Program-made: the position numbers and the translations under genes | The notes under the pieces: generated by a model | Told to the model about the DNA's origin: nothing | Databases searched by the model: none | The model's input: the letters and a program-made list of their open reading frames with translations, nothing else | Part shown: positions 1 to 6,264 of the stretch, piece by piece | Position numbering within the stretch: position 1 is the first letter of the stretch | How the letters are laid out: every line of letters starts with the position of its first letter | Assembly (NCBI GenBank): GCA_949286445.1 | Contig: CASECL010000114.1 | Span: 1 to 13,897 of the forward strand | DNA length: 13,897 nucleotides | Reading direction: 5' to 3' | From: an uncultured bacterium | GTDB lineage: Bacteria; Verrucomicrobiota; Lentisphaeria; Victivallales; Victivallaceae

Positions 1-1
1 C

Positions 2-955
2 CTCGAACTGGTATGCAAGGGCCGTGAACTGGCCAATCAGCTTGGCGTCAAGACCGAGGCCGTTCTGCTGGGCAACGGTGTGGAAAAGTGCGTTGATACT
101 CTTTTTGCCTACGGCTGTGACAAGGTTTTCCTGGCGGAAGATCCCGCTCTGGAGCCCTTTACTGCCATGCCGTACGCCCGGGTGATTATGAATTTGATCA
201 AGGCGCACAAGCCGAATATTCTGCTTTTCGGTGCGACCATGAAGGGCCGCGAGCTGGCTCCCCGGGTGGCGTCAGAGAAGAAAGCCGGTTTGACCGCTGA
301 CTGCACTGATTTGCGGATTGATGACTTTGAGGACAAAGTCAACGGCAAGTCTTACAAGAACAAACTTATGCAGATCCGTCCCGCCTTCGGCGGCAACATT
401 ATCGCGACCATTGTCAACTCCTGGGAAGATCCCCAGATGGTAACGGTCCGTGAAGGCGTGATGAAGATGGATGAACCGGATTTCACCCGCAAGGGCGAAG
501 TTGTCCGGGTGAAGGTGGAACTTGACAGCGTGGAAACTGTGGTTGAAGTGCTGGAACGGGTTCGCGCTGACAAGGAAGTTGATCTCAAGGGAGCCCAGAT
601 TATCGTTGCCGGCGGTTACGGCGTGGGATCCAAGGAGAATTTCAAACTCATTTACGATTTGGCCGAAGCTCTCGGCGGTGAAGTCGGTGCCAGCCGCGCT
701 GCGGTGGATGCCGGATGGATCAGTCATGATCACCAGGTGGGGCAGACCGGGGTTACGGTGCGTCCGCGCCTCTACATTGCCTGCGGTATATCCGGTTCGA
801 TTCAGCACCGTGCCGGTATGGCGGAGTCCAAGAAGATTATCGCCATTGACACCGATCCGGGGGCGCCGATCTTCTCGGTGGCTCATTATGCCATCTGCGG
901 CGATCTTAACGAAGTAGTGCCCAAAATGATCAAGGCGTTCAAGGCCAAGGCGTAA
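2..955 (+). CDS. etfA: Electron transfer flavoprotein alpha subunit, 5' truncated
   Basis: EtfA pairs with EtfB to form the FAD-containing heterodimer that passes electrons between acyl-CoA dehydrogenases and the respiratory chain or other acceptors. The frame is open from base 2 through a TAA at 953-955 (317 codons visible). An apparent start at base 80 is a GTG inside the frame, and the codons before it still read like the EtfA N-terminal domain (LELVCKGRELANQLGV), so the true start lies off the window, probably 20-40 residues upstream. The C-terminal FAD domain carries the family signature: LYIACGISGSIQHRAGM, then IDTDPGAPIF (about bases 770-875), with the AGGYGVG segment before it. An acyl-CoA dehydrogenase follows 23 nt downstream, which fits a partner relationship; etfB probably lies to the left. 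I cannot tell from this subunit whether the ETF is bifurcating. Confidence 0.96.
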   Translation, partial: LELVCKGRELANQLGVKTEAVLLGNGVEKCVDTLFAYGCDKVFLAEDPALEPFTAMPYARVIMNLIKAHKPNILLFGATMKGRELAPRVASEKKAGLTADCTDLRIDDFEDKVNGKSYKNKLMQIRPAFGGNIIATIVNSWEDPQMVTVREGVMKMDEPDFTRKGEVVRVKVELDSVETVVEVLERVRADKEVDLKGAQIIVAGGYGVGSKENFKLIYDLAEALGGEVGASRAAVDAGWISHDHQVGQTGVTVRPRLYIACGISGSIQHRAGMAESKKIIAIDTDPGAPIFSVAHYAICGDLNEVVPKMIKAFKAKA

Positions 956-978
956 ACGAAAGCGGGGAACAAACTATC

Positions 979-2694
979 ATGGCTAATTATTTTGAAGACA
1001 ATCAGGATTTGAAGTTCACGCTCAACTCGATTGACCTTGCTGAAGCGGTTGCGCTGCGGGAGGACAATTACCGGGAAAGCGAAAAATTTGACAACGCTCC
1101 GGTGGACTACGCCGATGCGCTGGATAACTACAACCGTATTCTTTCCGTGGTGGGTGACATCGCCGGAAATAATATCGAAGAACGTTCCCGTACGGTGGAT
1201 GAAGAGGGGCCGCATTTTGAAAACAACAAGGTAACTTATCACCCGCTTACGGTGCAGAACCTGGAAGATCTGCGTAAAGCCGATCTGATGGGTGTAATGC
1301 TGCCCCACCGTTTCGGCGGCTTGAATTTCCCGGTGACGGTTTACACGATGATGACCGAAATGGTTTCCCGTGCGGACGGTTCACTGCAGAATATCTTCGG
1401 GTTGCAGGATATTGCCGAAACCATCAATGAGTTCGGCAGCGAGGAACAGAAACAGCGTTATCTGCCCGGATTTGCCAAAGGCGATCTGGACGGTTCCATG
1501 GACTTGACTGAGCCGGATTTCGGTTCCGACCTGCAGGCGGTGCGTCTGCGCGCCACCCAGGGAGAGGATGGCAAATGGTATTTGAATGGTATGAAACGCT
1601 TCATTACCAACGGCTGCGCCAAAGTTCACCTGGTGCTGGCCCGCAGTGAAGAAGGTACTTCTGACGGCCGCGGACTTTCCATGTTCATTGCCGAAGCCTG
1701 CCCGCAGCTGGTGGTGCGCCGGATTGAGCACAAGCTGGGTATCCACGGTGTTGCCACCTGCGAATTGCAGTACAATAATGTACCGGCTCAGCTCTGCGGC
1801 AAACGCCGTTTCGGTCTGATCAAATACGTTATGAGTCTGATGAACGGTGCCCGTGTGGCGATCAGTGCCCAGGCTCTGGGGATTGCTGAAGCCGCCTACC
1901 GTGAAGCCAGAAAGTATGCTTCAGAACGTGAACAGTTCAAGCGTTCAATTGACCAGTTTCCGGCTATTTACCGGATGCTCAGCTCAATGAAACTCAAGAT
2001 TACCGCTGCGCGTGCTTTGCTGTATGAAACCACCCGTGCGGTGGATTTGCGCAATGGCTACACCCATTTGATGGAATCCAGCGAGACGCCGTCAGCCGAA
2101 GTCCGTGACAAGCAGAAGTATTACAACAAGTTTGCCGCGGTGCTGACCCCGATGTGCAAAGCTCTCTGTACTGAAATGTCCAACCAGGTGGCCTATGACG
2201 CCCTGCAGATTCACGGCGGTACCGGTTACATGAAGGACTTCAATGTTGAGCGTTATTACCGCGATGCCCGCATTACCAATATTTACGAAGGAACCACTCA
2301 GCTTCAGGTGGTGGCGGCGATCGGCGGCGTTATGCAGCGCGATACCGACGTGAGAATAAAGGAACTCATGAGCCTGCCTTATGAGGGCAAACTGGCCAGA
2401 TTGCTGGAAGTGGTAAAAGGTCTGCATGAAAAACAGCTTCAGGCGGTGAAATTTGTGGCGGAAAAGAAAGATTCTGCTTACCATGACCTTATGGCCCGCA
2501 ACCTGGTGGAGATGGAAACTTACGTTTTCGTCGGTATGCTGATGCTGCGTGATGCGCTCAAGTGTGAGGACCGGGTGGCTCTGGCGGAACGCTATGTGCT
2601 GGATTCGGTCACTGAATATGAAAAGCGTTATCTGGAAGTTATGTCCGGAGATACCGGCCTGATTGACAACCGCCGGGAGATCATCAATTACTAA
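979..2694 (+). CDS. Acyl-CoA dehydrogenase (FAD flavoenzyme, ETF-linked), long form
   Basis: This enzyme would catalyse alpha,beta-dehydrogenation of an acyl-CoA and hand electrons to ETF, whose alpha subunit is encoded just upstream. The 571 residues have the family layout: helical N-terminal domain to about 165, beta domain with LTEPDFGSD at 176-184, then the helical C-terminal domain. That domain includes the IHGGTGYMKDF segment and RITNIYEGTTQ, in which Glu437 fills the usual catalytic-base position. At about 350-380 there is a longer loop than in 380-residue acyl-CoA dehydrogenases, and about 120 extra helical residues follow the catalytic segment, as in the ~570-600-residue subfamily that includes DmdC-like and FadE-like enzymes. 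Chain-length or substrate specificity cannot be read from the sequence. The start follows a weak GGGGA-type ribosome site 23 nt after etfA, so the two are probably co-transcribed. Confidence 0.93.
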   Translation: MANYFEDNQDLKFTLNSIDLAEAVALREDNYRESEKFDNAPVDYADALDNYNRILSVVGDIAGNNIEERSRTVDEEGPHFENNKVTYHPLTVQNLEDLRKADLMGVMLPHRFGGLNFPVTVYTMMTEMVSRADGSLQNIFGLQDIAETINEFGSEEQKQRYLPGFAKGDLDGSMDLTEPDFGSDLQAVRLRATQGEDGKWYLNGMKRFITNGCAKVHLVLARSEEGTSDGRGLSMFIAEACPQLVVRRIEHKLGIHGVATCELQYNNVPAQLCGKRRFGLIKYVMSLMNGARVAISAQALGIAEAAYREARKYASEREQFKRSIDQFPAIYRMLSSMKLKITAARALLYETTRAVDLRNGYTHLMESSETPSAEVRDKQKYYNKFAAVLTPMCKALCTEMSNQVAYDALQIHGGTGYMKDFNVERYYRDARITNIYEGTTQLQVVAAIGGVMQRDTDVRIKELMSLPYEGKLARLLEVVKGLHEKQLQAVKFVAEKKDSAYHDLMARNLVEMETYVFVGMLMLRDALKCEDRVALAERYVLDSVTEYEKRYLEVMSGDTGLIDNRREIINY

Positions 2695-2702
2695 TGGAGC
2701 GG

Positions 2703-2732
2703 TTTTCCCTCCGTTGTAACGCGGAGGGAAAA
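2703..2732 (+). other. Perfect 11-bp intercistronic hairpin
   Basis: TTTTCCCTCCG (2703-2713) and CGGAGGGAAAA (2722-2732) are exact reverse complements around an 8-nt loop. It sits between the acyl-CoA dehydrogenase stop and the rpoZ ribosome site. The strand continues as TTAAATAA with no run of T, so it does not look like an ordinary intrinsic terminator. An attenuating, processing or transcript-stabilising role between the metabolic genes and rpoZ is possible but inferred. Confidence 0.6.
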
Positions 2733-2753
2733 TTAAATAACAGGAGTTTAATT

Positions 2754-3014
2754 ATGAATAACGCTTATCTGGCGAAAGCCAAGGAAAAAATTCCGGATGC
2801 TCAGATTCTGTCTATTGTGGCGGCAAAGAGAGCCCGCCAGCTTGCGCTGGGAGCACGGCCGATGATAAAATGCGATGCCGAAGATCATCTTGATGTGGCA
2901 CTGCTGGAGATCGGTGAAGGTCTGTTGAGCTACGAATTCGGTTTGGAAAAGAAGCCGGAGAGCGCGGATGAAGCGGCCGCCGGAAGCGAAGAAGCGGGAA
3001 CGGAAAATGCCTGA
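2754..3014 (+). CDS. rpoZ: DNA-directed RNA polymerase omega subunit
   Basis: Omega is the small RNA polymerase subunit that helps fold and assemble beta'. The 86-residue product shows the family core: VAAKRARQL at 22-30 and VALLEIGEGLLSYE at 48-61, matching the AxRARQ and ALxEIxEGL segments of known omegas. It ends in an acidic, Ala/Glu-rich tail (about 66-86) that is not conserved. The frame is open further upstream to 2694, but ATG 2754 is chosen because AGGAG at 2742-2746 lies 7 nt before it and the longer version would read through the intercistronic hairpin. The last codons overlap the start of purE by 8 nt, so translation of the two is probably coupled. Confidence 0.9.
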   Translation: MNNAYLAKAKEKIPDAQILSIVAAKRARQLALGARPMIKCDAEDHLDVALLEIGEGLLSYEFGLEKKPESADEAAAGSEEAGTENA

Positions 3015-3531
3015 CTGCATGGGAAAAAAGGCTGAAGTCGCCTTGCTTATGGGCAGTAAAAGTGATCTTCCGCTGGTGAAGGGAGCTTTTGACATTTTCC
3101 GTGAATTCGGTGTTGGTTTTACCGCCCGGGTGCTTTCTGCTCACCGTACTCCGGATGAGGCGGCCGAGTTTGCTGCCGGGGCGGAAAAAGCCGGAATAAA
3201 GGTTATAATCTGCGCAGCTGGAATGGCGGCGCATCTGGGCGGAGTGGTGGCATCTTTTACCACTGTTCCGGTAATCGGAATTCCGGTGGCGTCAGAGCCG
3301 TTTAACGGTATGGACGCGCTTTTGAGTATGGTGCAGATGCCGCCGGGAATACCGGTGGCAGTGGTGACGGCAGGAAAGGCTGGCGGAAAAAACGCCGCGC
3401 TGTATGCCGTATCCATACTGGCTTTGAGCAATCCTGAGTTAGGGGAAAAACTCAAATCCTACCGTGCTGCTCAGAAAAAGAAAGTTCTGGAAGCTGACGC
3501 TGAACTCCAGAATGAGTTGTCCAATTTGTAA
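3007..3531 (+). CDS. purE: N5-carboxyaminoimidazole ribonucleotide mutase (class I PurE)
   Basis: PurE converts N5-CAIR to CAIR in de novo purine synthesis in the cytoplasm. The 174-residue product has MGSKSD at 15-20, the active-site SAHRTP at 44-49, AAHLGG at 74-79 (variant of the usual AAHLPG), and the LLSMVQMPPGIPVA stretch at about 105-118. SAHRTP and the AHL motif place it with the N5-CAIR mutase class rather than the AIR carboxylase class. The frame is open back to 2968; ATG 3007 overlaps the end of rpoZ, and ATG 3019 (170 residues) is an alternative. No purK is adjacent, so the ATP-dependent partner must be elsewhere. The coupling to rpoZ and to fatty-acid oxidation genes is unusual. 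Confidence 0.95.
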   Translation: MPDCMGKKAEVALLMGSKSDLPLVKGAFDIFREFGVGFTARVLSAHRTPDEAAEFAAGAEKAGIKVIICAAGMAAHLGGVVASFTTVPVIGIPVASEPFNGMDALLSMVQMPPGIPVAVVTAGKAGGKNAALYAVSILALSNPELGEKLKSYRAAQKKKVLEADAELQNELSNL

Positions 3532-3760
3532 TCAATATACAAGTTGGCATGGATGCCTTATCCGGTGAAACCGCCGGCAATTCGGGCGGAAAGTGCTGGT
3601 TTGCCGTAAAATGGTGCAAGGCAGTGATTTTCTGCCGGGAGCAGTGTGAGGCGGCAGCTGTTTGCCGTAAGCAGGCGGCTGTGTCATCTGATAACAGGGA
3701 CTTTTACCGGAAAATGTAAAATTGATCCGGATAGAGCCGGGACAACCAAATAAAATTTTT
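3532..3760 (+). other. Long purE 3' region of unknown role
   Basis: About 230 nt separate the purE stop from the terminator. Apart from the doubtful 56-codon ORF, the stretch has a 10-nt direct repeat TTTGCCGTAA (3600-3609 and 3661-3670). It also has competing short pairings: GGCAG near 3653 can pair with CTGCC at 3632-3636, or the overlapping CGGCA with TGCCG at 3663-3667. I checked by eye for tRNA, SRP RNA and cobalamin or other riboswitch signatures and recognised none. Confidence 0.35.
3549..3719 (+). CDS. Possible small cysteine-rich ORF downstream of purE (doubtful)
   Basis: An ATG at 3549 opens a 56-codon frame ending in TAA at 3717-3719. The product would contain five cysteines within about 28 residues (CWFAVKWC, FCREQC, AVC) and no recognisable domain or membrane segment. 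Codon choice is like that of the neighbours, but no convincing ribosome site precedes the ATG. It lies wholly inside the purE tail before the terminator. It may be a real small protein, a remnant, or a chance frame in a structured 3' region; I favour the last slightly. Confidence 0.2.
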   Translation: MDALSGETAGNSGGKCWFAVKWCKAVIFCREQCEAAAVCRKQAAVSSDNRDFYRKM

Positions 3761-3794
3761 GCCGCCGGGCGTGAAACGCACGGCGGCTTTTTTT
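3761..3794 (+). terminator. Intrinsic terminator after purE
   Basis: GCCGCCG (3761-3767) pairs with CGGCGGC (3781-3787). An inner GCGT/ACGC stem closes a GAA loop, with one mismatch between the two stems. Seven T residues follow at 3788-3794. It ends the etfA-acd-rpoZ-purE transcript and insulates the GH43 promoter that starts 2 nt later. Confidence 0.9.
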
Positions 3795-3795
3795 A

Positions 3796-3824
3796 TTGAC
3801 GATCCGCAGTGAAGCGGATAATAT
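3796..3824 (+). promoter_or_regulatory. Sigma70-type promoter for the GH43 gene
   Basis: TTGACG (3796-3801), a 17-bp spacer and TAATAT (3819-3824) give a near-consensus promoter placed directly after the purE terminator. The start of transcription would be near 3831, leaving a leader of about 130 nt before the GH43 ATG at 3960. Confidence 0.65.
3802..3819 (+). promoter_or_regulatory. Inverted repeat inside the GH43 promoter, likely operator
   Basis: ATCCGC (3802-3807) and GCGGAT (3814-3819) form a perfect 6+6 inverted repeat with a 6-nt spacer. It occupies the space between the -35 and -10 boxes and overlaps the first base of the -10. That is a classic repressor position. Related TATCCG hexamers occur at 3897-3902 and 3925-3930 in the leader. 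The regulator that might bind is not identified. Confidence 0.5.
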
Positions 3825-3949
3825 TTTCACTTCCGGGGAAAAATAATAATAACAAAACTGGATAAATTTCAATTTTGATATATTGTTAACTCTGTGTATC
3901 CGGCAATTCAGTTGAAAAAAGTATTATCCGGGAATAACAGATAAAATAA

Positions 3950-3955
3950 TGGAGG
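3950..3955 (+). promoter_or_regulatory. Ribosome binding site of the GH43 gene
   Basis: A TGGAGG stretch ends 4 nt before the ATG at 3960 and fixes that start. It is one of the strongest ribosome sites in the window, in contrast with the weak sites of the acyl-CoA dehydrogenase and the LacI-type gene. Confidence 0.75.
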
Positions 3956-3959
3956 AAAT

Positions 3960-5432
3960 ATGACCGGCACACCGTTGACCTACTGTAATCCATTGCCGCT
4001 GCCGGATTATCCCCGGGGGAGATTTTCCCGCCGGGACAGTGTGGGAGGTTGGCTTAATTCCGGGGAATTTCATGATTTCCGGGAATGCGCGGATCCCTGT
4101 GTTATTTTCACCGGGGGGCGGTGGGTAATGTATCCATCCTGCAAAATGGCTTATGAAAGTTGTGATTTCGTCCATTGGCGTTATGTGGAGATGAATATCA
4201 CAGATGTTGGTTATGCTCCCACCGTAGTGGAATTCCGGGGAAAATTCCTGCTGACGGCCTGCGAAGCTCCGCTTTATATTGCAGATAATCCCTTTGGATC
4301 ATGGCGGGAACTGGGGTATATCTGCGGCATTGACGGTAAAAAATTGACTCATTTTTTTGATCCCATGCTGTTTGCCGACGACGATGGGAAACTTTATTGT
4401 TACTGGGGCTGCGGAGCACCGGGTATAATGGGGGTGGAGCTGGATGGCGATAACCCGGTGCAGGCTCTGAGTCGTGAAAAAATACTTTTTGCCTACAATC
4501 CTGAACACGTTTGGGAACGATTGGGGGAATATAATGAAGACCCCTCCAATTCCTATGTCGAAGGATGCTGGATGTATAAAAAAAATCAGCGTTATTATAT
4601 GACTTACTCTGCTCCGGGAACGGAGTATTCCACTTATTGCACCGGGTGTTATGTTTCCGATGCCCCGCTGGGAAAATTCATTCCCCAGCAGCGCAATCCG
4701 GTGCTGAAAAGTTCCTCCGGCTTGATCAAAGGTGCCGGCCACGGCAGTGTGGTGGACGGCCCGGGGGGAACATTGTGGATATTTTACACCTGTCTGGCGG
4801 GACGGGATCACATGTTTGAACGCCGGGTTGGATGTGATCCCGCCGGATTTGACGGAAATGGAGAATTTTTTACCGCCGGAACCAGTGAAACCCCCCAGTT
4901 CGCTCCCGGGATAAATCCCCGTCCGGAACTGGGCAACAGTACAGGATGGCTGCCGCTTTCCGTGGGAAAATTCACCCGGGCGGGAAGTCAGACGCCGGGG
5001 AGGGGGAGTTCTTTTGCGGTGGATAATAATTTGCGCACCTGTTATGAGGCCGCCGAAGATGATTTGGAAATGGTGTTTGAAGTCAATCTCAAGGGGAAGT
5101 TTACCATATTCGCTTTCCGGGTAATCTGGGCGGAAACCAATCTCTCTTATCCCGATATCCCGCCGGGGGCGTGGCAGTATGTTGTGGAAGCAAGTCCGGA
5201 AAATGAGGGAGATGACAACTGGAAAATGGCTTTTGACGGCTCGGATAATCAGACTGATTTGCTTATTGATTACCGCGGAATTCCGGAAACAGATGCGCGG
5301 CGGGTACGCCTTAAAGTGGTCGGCGGGCCGGCAGGAATGCGCCGGGGAATAACCGAATTTACCGTGTTCGGTCAGGGATTTTTCCCGGATAAGGAAAATC
5401 CGCATGGCGTTTACGCCAGTTTAATCAGCTGA
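3960..5432 (+). CDS. Family 43-type glycoside hydrolase with C-terminal F5/8C-like domain
   Basis: GH43 enzymes are inverting glycosidases (arabinofuranosidase, xylosidase, galactosidase and related activities) built on a five-bladed beta-propeller. This 490-residue protein opens with NPLPLPDYPRG (10-20) and shows the three acidic positions expected: Asp45 in ADPCV (base), Asp134 in FFDPMLF (pKa modulator) and Glu201 in VEGCW (general acid). It also has GHGSVV at 260-265, with the conserved His261. Residues about 340-472 form a discoidin/F5/8C-like beta-sandwich (DNNLRTCYEA at start, GITEFTVFG at end), often carbohydrate-binding. No signal peptide is visible, so a cytoplasmic role on imported oligosaccharides is likely. 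It has its own promoter with an operator-like repeat, and stands alone between purE and ppiB. The substrate and GH43 subfamily are not determinable by eye. Confidence 0.85.
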   Translation: MTGTPLTYCNPLPLPDYPRGRFSRRDSVGGWLNSGEFHDFRECADPCVIFTGGRWVMYPSCKMAYESCDFVHWRYVEMNITDVGYAPTVVEFRGKFLLTACEAPLYIADNPFGSWRELGYICGIDGKKLTHFFDPMLFADDDGKLYCYWGCGAPGIMGVELDGDNPVQALSREKILFAYNPEHVWERLGEYNEDPSNSYVEGCWMYKKNQRYYMTYSAPGTEYSTYCTGCYVSDAPLGKFIPQQRNPVLKSSSGLIKGAGHGSVVDGPGGTLWIFYTCLAGRDHMFERRVGCDPAGFDGNGEFFTAGTSETPQFAPGINPRPELGNSTGWLPLSVGKFTRAGSQTPGRGSSFAVDNNLRTCYEAAEDDLEMVFEVNLKGKFTIFAFRVIWAETNLSYPDIPPGAWQYVVEASPENEGDDNWKMAFDGSDNQTDLLIDYRGIPETDARRVRLKVVGGPAGMRRGITEFTVFGQGFFPDKENPHGVYASLIS

Positions 5433-5450
5433 GCGGCCGGGAAGAAGAAT

Positions 5451-5479
5451 TTGCAAATCAGAAATTGCGGGGTTATATT
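5451..5479 (+). promoter_or_regulatory. Sigma70-type promoter for ppiB
   Basis: TTGCAA (5451-5456), a 17-bp spacer and TATATT (5474-5479) lie in the 82-nt gap after the GH43 stop, with a start expected near 5486. There is no terminator between GH43 and ppiB, so some readthrough is also likely. Confidence 0.55.
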
Positions 5480-5514
5480 AATCCAGTTTCAAACTTCAAT
5501 AACAGGAAAAATTT

Positions 5515-6012
5515 ATGAGCAAAGTAATTATCAAAACCAGCATGGGCGATATGACCGTGGAGCTCTTCGACCGTGAAGCTCCCGAAACCGTGGCCAACTT
5601 CCTCTCTTATGTGGATGACGGTTTCTACAAAAATACCATTTTTCACCGGGTAATTGACAACTTCATGATTCAGGGCGGCGGCTTTGATACTGATTTTAAT
5701 CAGAAGGAAACCAAAGCTCCGATCAGGAATGAAGCCACTAACGGTTGTTCCAATGACCGCGGCACCATTGCCATGGCCAGAACCCAGGTGATTGACAGTG
5801 CCACCAGCCAGTTCTTTATCAACGTGGTGGATAATGATTTTCTCAATTTCCAGTCTCCCACTCCCCAGGGATACGGATATTGCGTCTTCGGCAAAGTTAC
5901 CGATGGCGAAGAAGTGCTTGACCTCATTCGCAAGGTGAAAACCGGAAACCGCGGCTATCATCAGGATGTCCCGGTGGAAAATGTGGTAATTTACGATATC
6001 GTCCGGGCCTGA
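5515..6012 (+). CDS. ppiB: Cyclophilin-type peptidyl-prolyl cis-trans isomerase B, cytoplasmic
   Basis: It catalyses cis-trans isomerisation of prolyl peptide bonds during protein folding. The 165-residue product aligns closely, from memory, along its full length with E. coli PpiB (164 residues). FHRVIDNFMIQGGGF at 43-57 holds the catalytic Arg45 and substrate-binding Gln53, and TIAMARTQ at 84-91, SQFFINVVDNDFLNF near 98-112 and YCVFGKVTDG are all family blocks. There is no signal peptide, so it acts in the cytoplasm. The start has AGGAAAA 6-12 nt upstream. It is flanked by its own promoter and terminator and appears functionally unrelated to the glycan genes on either side. Confidence 0.96.
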   Translation: MSKVIIKTSMGDMTVELFDREAPETVANFLSYVDDGFYKNTIFHRVIDNFMIQGGGFDTDFNQKETKAPIRNEATNGCSNDRGTIAMARTQVIDSATSQFFINVVDNDFLNFQSPTPQGYGYCVFGKVTDGEEVLDLIRKVKTGNRGYHQDVPVENVVIYDIVRA

Positions 6013-6046
6013 GAAATAGATAAATAAAGCATAGAGTACATACTGT

Positions 6047-6094
6047 TATGCCGGAGCTGGAAGCAAGTTTTCCCCCTCCGGCATATTTTATTTT
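6047..6094 (+). terminator. Intrinsic terminator after ppiB
   Basis: TATGCCGGAG (6047-6056) and CTCCGGCATA (6076-6085) pair perfectly over 10 bp. An inner GGAA/TTCC pairing is possible, and the T-rich run TTTTATTTTA follows. It faces the terminator of the opposite-strand operon about 100 bp away. Confidence 0.85.
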
Positions 6095-6192
6095 ATGGAA
6101 TTAAGCGTGGAATTTTGTTTTGCAGAGCGGCAGTATTGCCAACGGCGAAATAAAAACAGATGTTTTCAGCCGGCATAAAGTTTTCCCGGCAG

Positions 6193-6237
6193 AAAAAATC
6201 CGGCGCGGAATTTGCCCTTATGCAATGCCGCGCCGGA
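6193..6237 (-). terminator. Intrinsic terminator closing the minus-strand glycan operon
   Basis: Read on the minus strand, TCCGGCGCGG and CCGCGCCGGA (6237-6228 and 6208-6199) form a perfect 10-bp GC-rich stem with a 19-nt loop. Six T residues follow (6198-6193). It lies 28 bp downstream of the stop at 6265. The 100 bp between it and the ppiB terminator show no gene. Confidence 0.88.
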
Positions 6238-6264
6238 AGGGGAGTTTGAATGTCCCGATGCCGG

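Noticed and set aside
2694..2753. Longer rpoZ starting at 2694
   Set aside because: It would overlap the acyl-CoA dehydrogenase stop and read through the hairpin, and the AGGAG site is placed correctly for ATG 2754.
3560..3690. Riboswitch, tRNA or SRP RNA in the purE tail
   Set aside because: No GCCACTG box, cloverleaf, or GGAAG-type SRP loop could be found by eye; kept only as an unexplained region.
4299..5405. Long - strand open frame (368 codons) opposite the GH43 gene
   Set aside because: Shadow frame; the + strand carries the catalytic GH43 motifs, a strong ribosome site and a promoter.
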